A stretch of DNA of 64,000 nt, taken from contig NZ_CP029254.1 of the NCBI RefSeq assembly GCF_003122365.1, positions 6,388,001 to 6,452,000 on the forward strand, in the 5' to 3' direction. The notes below the pieces were generated by a model, which worked only from the letters and a program-made list of their open reading frames with translations, did no database searches and was not told where the DNA came from. Made by a program: the position numbers and the translations under genes. This document shows, in pieces, positions 58,484 to 64,000 of the stretch (its first letter is position 1; each line of letters begins with the position of its first letter). The stretch is from Streptomyces spongiicola (GTDB taxonomy: Bacteria > Actinomycetota > Actinomycetes > Streptomycetales > Streptomycetaceae).

Positions 58484-60235
58484 TCAGCGGGCGGTTCCGA
58501 ACGCCTGCGTCCACCACGGCCCGCCGGAGGCGTCGTGGATGCCGACGCCCAGCTCCTTGAACGAGCAGTTGAGGATGTTGGCCCGGTGGCCCGGGCTGTT
58601 CATCCACGAGGTCATCACCGACGACGGGCTCTGCTGGCCCCGCGCGATGTTCTCCCCGTAGGTGCTCCACTGGTAGCCGGCGGCCGTGATGCGGTCGCCC
58701 GGGTCGGTACCGTCCGGGCTGGTGTGGTCGAAGTAGCCGCGGGCCGCCATGTCCTCGGAGTGCCGCCGTGCGGCGGTCTCGAGCAGGCTGTTGCTGCGTA
58801 CCGGCCCGCATCCCGCCTTGGCGCGCTCGGTGTTGACCAGGGCGACGACCTGCTCGGCGTCGCCGCTCGGTAGCGGGGGCTGGGGGGCGGGCGCCTCGGG
58901 GGTGGGCGTCGGCCGGGGCTTCGCCGTGCTCGGCGCGGGCTTCGGCTTCGCCGTGGTGCCGGACTCGGCGCTCACGCTCGGGCTGGCCGAGGCCGAGGCC
59001 GAGGCGGAGGCGGAGGCGGAAGCGGAGGCAGAGGCGGAGGGTGACGGGGACGGTGAGGTGGTGGCGGAGGCGGACGGCGAGGGGGACGGCGAGGTGGCGG
59101 CCGGGGCGGCCACGGTGGAGGCCGGCTCTTCGGGCTCGTCGGGGCCGAACAGGAGCTGGGCCGTGCCGCCCGCGGTGACCAGAGCGGCGACCGCGGCGGC
59201 CACGGCGGCGGTGCGGCGCCGGCGCCGCGCGCGGTGCAGGCGGGCCTGGGTACGGGACGCCCCGGAGCCCGCCGCGTCGCCTGATCCGAGCGGGTCCCCC
59301 GACGGGCCGCCGGCCCCGGTGTCCCCCGAGCCGGGGGCGTGGGCGGCGTACGGGGCGTCGTGGGCGTCCTGGGCGTGACCACCGGCCCGGTCGCCGCCCG
59401 GGTGTGCGACGCTGCCGAACGACGCCGTGGCCGCCAGGTCCGGCGCCTGCGGGGCGAAGGCCGCCAGTGACGCGGCCACCGGCACCAGCGCGAGGCCCAC
59501 GAGCAGCCCCTCGGCGGGCACCAGTCCCGACCAGTGCCCCGCACAGACCGTGCAGCCCCGGGCGTGACGGGCGATCCGCTTGCGCCACAGAGCGGAGGGC
59601 AGCCCGTCCCAGCTCGCGACGATCGGTTCCAGCAGTACGCACCGGGGCTCGGCCGACAGCGCGCGGACCACCACGCGGGCCGTCTCCAGCTGGGCCTTCA
59701 TCCGCTGCACCCGCACCGCGGTGTGCTGCGGGGACAGCTCCAGCGCGGCGGTGACCTCCTCGCGGGACAGCTCCCCGGCGGCCTCCAGCCACCACAGCGA
59801 GAGCAGGGCGCGGTCGTCCTCGTCCAGCCAGCGCGTCGCCTCGGCGGTCTCCCTCCGCTGGCCGGAGAGGCCGAGGCGGGTGATGGTCAGGTCCACGAAG
59901 TCGGCGCCGGGGTCGACGACGTCGTACGCGTCCTCCAGTCCGCCGGCGCCGCGTATCGCGCCCGCGCTGCGCTCGCGCCAGTGGCCGCGGATCTGGTTCA
60001 TGGCGATGGCGACCAGCCAGCTGCGGAAGCTCTCCGGGCTCCGCAACCCGTCCAGGCCGCCGAGGACGCGCAGCATGGTCTCCTGCACCACGTCGTCCAC
60101 GTCCGTGTGGCCGTTCATGGCGCGACCGACGATGTTGTAGACGAGCGGAAGGTACTCGGCGACGAGCCGGTCCTGCGCGTGCTGGTCACCGGCCTGCGCC
60201 GCCATGATCACCGCGGCTTCGCGTTCGCTGCTCAC
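58484..60235 (-). CDS. ECF-like sigma factor fused to a membrane helix and an extracellular CAP domain
   Basis: 583 residues from the GTG at 60235, overlapping the NUDIX stop by 4 bp (GTGA). Sigma region 2 is LVYNIVGRAMNGHTDVDDVV and on to SFRSWLVAIAMNQIRGHWRE; region 4 is SREEVTAALELSPQHTAVRV. A zinc-finger-like H-x-x-x-C-x-x-C (HARGCTVC, about residue 226) and a hydrophobic stretch follow. A basic cluster (RARRRRR) precedes a membrane helix (about 337-357), then a Ser-Ala/Ser-Pro repeat linker and a CAP/SCP domain (residues 455-583: RRHSEDMAARGYFDHTSPDG, GENIARG, WMNSPGHRANIL). Positive-inside placement puts the CAP domain outside. It resembles a sigma factor tethered to its own sensor. Confidence 0.9.
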   Translation of the reverse strand: MSSEREAAVIMAAQAGDQHAQDRLVAEYLPLVYNIVGRAMNGHTDVDDVVQETMLRVLGGLDGLRSPESFRSWLVAIAMNQIRGHWRERSAGAIRGAGGLEDAYDVVDPGADFVDLTITRLGLSGQRRETAEATRWLDEDDRALLSLWWLEAAGELSREEVTAALELSPQHTAVRVQRMKAQLETARVVVRALSAEPRCVLLEPIVASWDGLPSALWRKRIARHARGCTVCAGHWSGLVPAEGLLVGLALVPVAASLAAFAPQAPDLAATASFGSVAHPGGDRAGGHAQDAHDAPYAAHAPGSGDTGAGGPSGDPLGSGDAAGSGASRTQARLHRARRRRRTAAVAAAVAALVTAGGTAQLLFGPDEPEEPASTVAAPAATSPSPSPSASATTSPSPSPSASASASASASASASASASPSVSAESGTTAKPKPAPSTAKPRPTPTPEAPAPQPPLPSGDAEQVVALVNTERAKAGCGPVRSNSLLETAARRHSEDMAARGYFDHTSPDGTDPGDRITAAGYQWSTYGENIARGQQSPSSVMTSWMNSPGHRANILNCSFKELGVGIHDASGGPWWTQAFGTAR

Positions 60236-60792
60236 GCTGTGTCCACTCTCTTCCTTGGCTGTTGCGTGTCTCCCCCGACGGTTGGGAGACGTGCTGCCTC
60301 CGCCCCGATAACGGAAATCGCATAGGAGTACGCAGAAACGGCCGGGAGTGTTAGATCCGCCCGCCACGCGCGCAGGACCGCGGCGGAGGGTTCGAACAGT
60401 TCGCCCGGAATGCGGGCCGGCTCGTGCCACTCCCAGCGCACGATCTTGTCCGGCTCGGTGACCTCGGGCTCGCCCTCCACATCCGTCACGAGTGCAGCGG
60501 CCGAGACCCGGGTCAGGCCGCGGGCGCCGTCCATGACCACGGCGACGACGGCCACGTCCTCCTCGCGGACCCGCAGCCCCGTCTCCTCGGCCAGCTCCCT
60601 GGCGCCCGCCTGCTCGAAGCTCTCGCCGGGGTCGACCTTGCCGCCGGGCAGCTCCCAGCGTCCGCAGCGGTCCAGGCCGAGCAGGACGCGTCCGCCGGGC
60701 TCGACGACGATCATGCCGACGCCGGTCAGGCCGTTGGGTGCGGGGAAGGCGCGCGCCGGCCGCTCGCCGGGGGCGGGGGAGTGGGTAACCAT
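60232..60792 (-). CDS. NUDIX hydrolase
   Basis: 186 residues from the ATG at 60792. The Nudix box is GGKVDPGESFEQAGARELAE followed by ETGL, with the metal-binding Glu residues in place. The rest has the alpha/beta/alpha core (VGMIVVEPGGRVLLGLDRCG). It hydrolyses a nucleoside diphosphate linked to an unknown moiety. The C-terminal ~25 residues are an extension. It is the first gene of a two-gene operon, coupled by a 4-bp overlap to the sigma-CAP gene, so the two products are made together. Confidence 0.9.
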   Translation of the reverse strand: MVTHSPAPGERPARAFPAPNGLTGVGMIVVEPGGRVLLGLDRCGRWELPGGKVDPGESFEQAGARELAEETGLRVREEDVAVVAVVMDGARGLTRVSAAALVTDVEGEPEVTEPDKIVRWEWHEPARIPGELFEPSAAVLRAWRADLTLPAVSAYSYAISVIGAEAARLPTVGGDTQQPRKRVDTA

Positions 60793-61224
60793 GCGGGGGA
60801 TCGTACGAGATTTCGAATCCCGCTCGCGGTGGGCGCCGGCCCGGTGCGGTGTGCCGGGCTCGAGGAAGACCATGCGGCACCGGTCGGGCCGTGTGGTGCG
60901 GAGCGGTCCGGTCCGCGACGTCCGGTCCGCGACGTCCGGCGCGGTGCGGCCCGGTGCGCCCAGGGCCGCCCGGTGGGCCGAGGGCGGCCCGGCGGCCCGG
61001 TGGGCCGGGCCCGGTGCCGTGCGCCGTGCGCTCCGTGCGGGTGGTCAGGTGCAGGTGCGGCGCGGTGCGGCGTGCCCGCGCCGGGCCGTGCCCGGGTGCG
61101 GCCCGGCGGCGCCGGCACCGCTCCTCGGGAACGAGGGAACGAGGGAACGCGGGAACGGGCCGCGGCAGTGGGCCGCGGCGAGCGGTCGTGGGCGTGGTGC
61201 CCCCGTCGCAGCGCCCGGGTGCGT
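60793..61224. other. 432-bp gene-free stretch, G/C-rich repeats
   Basis: Variants of GCGACGTCCGGTCC and GCGGTGCGGC recur at 60915-61090, and GAACGAGGGAAC repeats at 61130-61155. The part near 60793-60830 probably contains the NUDIX promoter. No gene is seen. Confidence 0.5.
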
Positions 61225-61629
61225 TCAGACGCCCTGGGCGCTCCTGGTCCCGACGCGTGCCCACGCGGGCGCCACGCCGGTGATCTGGCAGACCGTGAGG
61301 TACAGCGGGATGGGCGGTGTGTACGGGCTGGAGTCCTCGGGCCAGTGGATCAACCGGGCGCCCGCGGCCGGTACATACGCCCCGCGCGAGTAGTACGCGG
61401 GCAGCGGCCATTCCAGGTCCTGGTCGGAGCCCGCCGGGACGATCCACCACATCCACTCCGTGTCCGCGTAGACACAGCCCGTGTGGGGCAGGCGGGACAG
61501 CAGTCGCCGGCCGTGCCGCGCGGGCAGGCCGACGGCGTCGTGGCCGAGTACGGCCGGCAGCCCGGGCGGGACGTCGAGACGCTGCTGGCCGGGGGGCTCG
61601 TCGGGCACTCGCGAGAGCAGGTCGCCCAT
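61225..61629 (-). CDS. Conserved hypothetical protein
   Basis: 134 residues from the ATG at 61629. The sequence RHGRRLLSRLPHTGCVYADT, followed by EWMWWIVPAGSDQDLEWPLP, has a Trp-rich centre and a short Pro-rich start. I have seen similar proteins next to ATP-binding anti-sigma-like genes in Streptomyces but know no function. It begins 5 bp after the stop of the ATP-binding protein gene, so the two form an operon. Confidence 0.72.
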   Translation of the reverse strand: MGDLLSRVPDEPPGQQRLDVPPGLPAVLGHDAVGLPARHGRRLLSRLPHTGCVYADTEWMWWIVPAGSDQDLEWPLPAYYSRGAYVPAAGARLIHWPEDSSPYTPPIPLYLTVCQITGVAPAWARVGTRSAQGV

Positions 61630-61634
61630 CGACC

Positions 61635-62099
61635 TCAGCACTGCGGCCCCAGCGCCAGTTCGGCCCAGACGACGCGGCCGGGACCGGGCCGTGCGTCGTG
61701 CGCTCCCCAGGCGCTGCTGACCGCGTCCACCAGCAGCAGCCCGCGTCCGCCCTCCTCGGCCGAGATCCGGCGCAGTCGCGGCTCGCCCGGCGGGCAGCCC
61801 TCGTCCTGCACCGCTATGCGCAACTGGCCCGGTACGTCGTGCAGTTCGCATAGAACGCGCTGGCTGGCGGTGTGCATCACGGCGTTGGTGAACAGTTCCG
61901 ATGCGACGAGCGCCGCCGTGTCGAAGAGGCTCTCGTCGACGCCCCAGCGCGTCATGCGGTCCTGGATCAGGTGCCGGGCGCGCCCGACCGAGTCGGCCCG
62001 ACCGGGGAGCTCGAACCCGAAGCGACGGATCGCCGGCGCCGGGGAATCCGGCCGGCACGGCACCGCGAGTGCGGGCCTGAGCGTGTTGCCAGGAGCCAC
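61635..62099 (-). CDS. ATP-binding protein, RsbW/HATPase_c family
   Basis: 154 residues from the GTG at 62099, preferred over a TTG two codons earlier because AAGGAT is then spaced correctly. The N-box is LVASELFTNAVMHT, the G1 box is VQDEGCPPGEP, and GGRGLLLVDAVSSAWG closes the lid. It belongs to the anti-sigma-factor-like ATPases. The following gene is 5 bp away. It is divergent from the XRE/DUF5753 gene at 62339, the same arrangement as at 7.3-9.0 kb. Confidence 0.88.
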   Translation of the reverse strand: MAPGNTLRPALAVPCRPDSPAPAIRRFGFELPGRADSVGRARHLIQDRMTRWGVDESLFDTAALVASELFTNAVMHTASQRVLCELHDVPGQLRIAVQDEGCPPGEPRLRRISAEEGGRGLLLVDAVSSAWGAHDARPGPGRVVWAELALGPQC

Positions 62100-62219
62100 G
62101 ACCAATCCTTAACGGTGGGGAAGCAGTGCCGCACATGCCTCTTCCCGGGCACGGCGCAGCAGCCTCGTGAACTGGTTCACCGAGCCACTCTCCTCTTGAA
62201 CACGACACTTGGCAAGGGG

Positions 62220-62240
62220 CACTCTGGAGATTGCAGAGTG
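62220..62240. promoter_or_regulatory. Candidate operator CACTCTG-N7-CAGAGTG
   Basis: A perfect 7-bp inverted repeat with a 7-bp spacer lies in the divergent region between the ATP-binding gene and the XRE gene. The same two heptamers form the palindrome at 6829-6846. Binding by the XRE/DUF5753 regulator is inferred. Confidence 0.5.
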
Positions 62241-62338
62241 TCGGGTTCTGGGAGACAGTGGCATGGCACACTCGGCGTGGCGCCGGACCACGGCGTCGAG
62301 CGGGCAGACACGGAAACAGGGCGCTGGGGAGGTCGGTA

Positions 62339-63199
62339 GTGAGCGAGCCGCGGTCCGCCCCCACGGTGGGGCAGGTCGTACTGGGCAGGCGACTGCAGGA
62401 TCTGCGGGAGCGGGCCGGCCTACGGCGCGAGGAGGCCGCCAAGGTGCTTCACGTGGCACCCGCGACCGTCCGCCGGATGGAGACGGCGGAGGTCGCCCTC
62501 AAGATCCCCTACGTTCAGCTGCTCCTGAGGGCCTACGGCGTCCCCGAGGAGGAGGCGGCGGGCTTCGCCCGGCTCGCCGAGGACGCCAACAGGCCCGGCT
62601 GGTGGCAGCGCTTCCACGACGTCCTCCCCGGCTGGTTCAGCATGTACGTCAGCCTGGAGGGGGCGGCCGCCCTCATCCGCGCGTACGAACCGCACTTCGT
62701 GCCCGGCCTCCTCCAGACCGGCGACTACGCCCGCGCCGTCATGCACAGCGGGGCCCTCGGCGCCACCAGCGCCGAGGACATCGAGCGGCACGTGGCCCTG
62801 CGCATGGAACGCCAGGCGCTGCTCAGCCGGCCCGACGCACCCAGATTCTGGGTGATCATGGATGAGACGGTAATCCGCCGCCCGGTGGGCGGCACGAAGG
62901 TGATGCGGGCCCAGGTCGAGCGACTGCTCGAGGCCGCGGAACGGCCCAACATCACCCTCCAGGTGGCCGAGTTCGCGAACGGACCGCACGCCGGCACCTA
63001 CGGCCCGTTCGTCCTCTTCCGCTTCGCCGTGCCCGAACTGCCGGACATGGTCTACAGCGAGTACCTCACCGGCGCGGTCTACCTCGACGACCGCCCCGAG
63101 GTCGCCTCGCATCTGGAGGTCATGGACCGCATGGCGGCCCATGCCGCCACCGCACAACGCACGAAGGACCTCCTCCGGAGCGTCCGCAAGGAGCTGTGA
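62339..63199 (+). CDS. XRE-family regulator with DUF5753 domain
   Basis: 286 residues from the GTG at 62339, with GGGGAGG upstream. The N-terminal HTH is LRERAGLRREEAAKVLHVAP followed by ATVRRMETAE. DUF5753 motifs are FVPGLLQTGDYARAVMHSG, MERQALLSRPDAPRFWVIMD and ETVIRRPVGG. It is followed immediately (no gap) by a DUF397 gene and is divergent from an ATP-binding protein gene. It represents a second copy of the module at 7.3-9.0 kb. Confidence 0.93.
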   Translation: MSEPRSAPTVGQVVLGRRLQDLRERAGLRREEAAKVLHVAPATVRRMETAEVALKIPYVQLLLRAYGVPEEEAAGFARLAEDANRPGWWQRFHDVLPGWFSMYVSLEGAAALIRAYEPHFVPGLLQTGDYARAVMHSGALGATSAEDIERHVALRMERQALLSRPDAPRFWVIMDETVIRRPVGGTKVMRAQVERLLEAAERPNITLQVAEFANGPHAGTYGPFVLFRFAVPELPDMVYSEYLTGAVYLDDRPEVASHLEVMDRMAAHAATAQRTKDLLRSVRKEL

Positions 63200-63436
63200 A
63201 TGGACCGCATCTACAACGGCATGCCCGCCCGGGAGCTCGGCTCGGAGGGCTGGCACAAGCCGTGGAGCGGTGGCAACGGCGGCAACTGCATCGAGGCCAT
63301 GAAGCTGGCCGACGGCAGGGTCGCCGTGCGCCAGTCCGCCGACCCCGACGGCCCCGCGCTCATCTACACGCACGGCGAGATCGCCGCCTTCATCCAGGGC
63401 GCCAAGGCCGGTCAGGCAGACTTCCTCCTGATGTGA
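63200..63436 (+). CDS. DUF397 domain-containing protein
   Basis: 78 residues; its ATG follows directly after the XRE stop (TGAATG). Recognisable DUF397 features are WHKPWSGGNGGNCIEAMKLA, VAVRQSADPDGPALIYTHGE and IAAFIQGAKAGQADFLL. It is paired with the XRE/DUF5753 regulator and probably modulates it. Confidence 0.92.
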   Translation: MDRIYNGMPARELGSEGWHKPWSGGNGGNCIEAMKLADGRVAVRQSADPDGPALIYTHGEIAAFIQGAKAGQADFLLM

Positions 63437-63557
63437 ACGACCGCCGGGCCCCGGGCCCGGCCCGAACGGGTCGGACCCCGGCCGGCGACCGTCGTACGAC
63501 GTGCGGTTCCGCCGCACACCGCACACACCGCCCACCCCCGACCACAGGAGGCGCCAG

Positions 63558-64000
63558 ATGACCGGGCAGGACCCCGCCGCCGTACGCATCGACACCGGCA
63601 AGCCGCACCCGGCCCGGATGTACGACTGGTTCCTCGGCGGCAAGGACAACTACCCGGTCGACGAGGAGATGGCCCGGCAACTCCTCGAACTCGACGCCCG
63701 CGGCCGCGACATGGCCCGGGTCAACCGGGCCTTCATGCACCGCGCCACCCGCTGGCTCGGCGGCAACGGCATCCGCCAGTACCTCGACGTCGGCACCGGC
63801 ATCCCCACCGAGCCCAACCTCCACCAGATAGCCCAGCAGGTCGCGCCCGACTCCCGTGTCGTCTACTGCGACAACGACCCGATCGTCCTCGCCCACGCGG
63901 AAGCCCTGCTGCGCAGCACCCCCGAGGGCGCCACCCGGTACATCCAGGCCGACGCGCGCCGTCCCGGCGCCATCATCGAGGCGGCCGGCGAGGTCCTCGA
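63558..64000 (+). CDS. SAM-dependent methyltransferase (DUF574 type), 3' end outside the window
   Basis: The first ~147 codons are present, from the ATG at 63558 with CAGGAGG upstream. RIDTGKPHPARMYDWFLGGK, DNYPVDEEMAR, RQYLDVGTGIPTEPNLHQIA (the SAM-binding motif I) and VVYCDNDPIVLAHAEALL are typical of the Streptomyces S-adenosyl methyltransferase family. The substrate is unknown. The stop codon is beyond the window. It follows the DUF397 gene by 121 bp. Confidence 0.9.
   Translation, partial: MTGQDPAAVRIDTGKPHPARMYDWFLGGKDNYPVDEEMARQLLELDARGRDMARVNRAFMHRATRWLGGNGIRQYLDVGTGIPTEPNLHQIAQQVAPDSRVVYCDNDPIVLAHAEALLRSTPEGATRYIQADARRPGAIIEAAGEVL

Overview
This 64 kb window reads as a chromosomal segment of a high-GC actinomycete, almost certainly Streptomyces or a close relative. 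The evidence is the extreme G/C bias at third codon positions, the frequent GTG and TTG starts, a complete conservon (cvnA-D), two DUF397/XRE-DUF5753 regulator pairs, ATP-binding RsbW-like proteins, an SAM-dependent methyltransferase of the DUF574 type, NsrR-Hmp, and a rifamycin-associated element in front of a rox-type monooxygenase. There is one tRNA gene, tRNA-Leu(GAG), no rRNA, no CRISPR array and no large biosynthetic cluster.

Layout. 1-11.9 kb is accessory and decayed: a ROK-family pseudogene with two 14-bp tandem triplications, a DUF2254 membrane protein, tRNA-Leu, the broken N-terminal half of a serine recombinase beside a 32-bp perfect palindrome, a large unknown protein with a six-bladed propeller, a beta-trefoil-like protein, the C-terminal half of a recombinase of apparently the same family in opposite orientation, a DUF397/XRE pair, a frameshifted nuclease toxin plus SMI1-type immunity remnant, and a trypsin-like/FG-GAP secreted protein with altered catalytic residues. 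12.3-23.5 kb is a galactoside island on the minus strand: solute-binding lipoprotein, two ABC permeases, GH42 beta-galactosidase and GH36 alpha-galactosidase, preceded by galT and galK without a galE between them. The likely flow is import of galactosides, intracellular hydrolysis, then entry of galactose into the Leloir pathway.

24-38 kb is mostly single housekeeping or transport genes: an MmyB-like regulator divergent from a quinone oxidoreductase, NhaA, an AGCS amino-acid/sodium symporter, DUF1232, MmcQ/YjbR, a CDF metal exporter, an NfeD-SPFH operon, a GAP-family exporter and a P450. 38.3-41.3 kb encodes an unusual 982-residue membrane protein with two identical carrier domains followed by transmembrane and left-handed-helix (Pls-like) modules and no adenylation domain. 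42-47.7 kb holds a DUF418-like membrane protein, an AI-2E family permease, the nitric-oxide response pair nsrR-hmp and a small membrane protein closed by a 24-bp-stem terminator. 48-52.2 kb is the conservon. 52.4-54.1 kb is rox with its upstream rifamycin-associated element.

54.4-64 kb holds a VWA protein pair, two VOC proteins with an integrase scrap between them, a translationally coupled NUDIX hydrolase and an ECF-like sigma factor fused through a membrane helix to an extracellular CAP domain, an ATP-binding protein, a second XRE/DUF397 pair and a methyltransferase cut by the window end. The most notable items are the sigma-CAP fusion, the duplicated carrier-domain membrane protein, the RAE-rox unit, the decayed toxin-immunity remnant, the probable pseudoprotease and the split recombinase around tRNA-Leu. 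All family calls are by eye; no database search was run.
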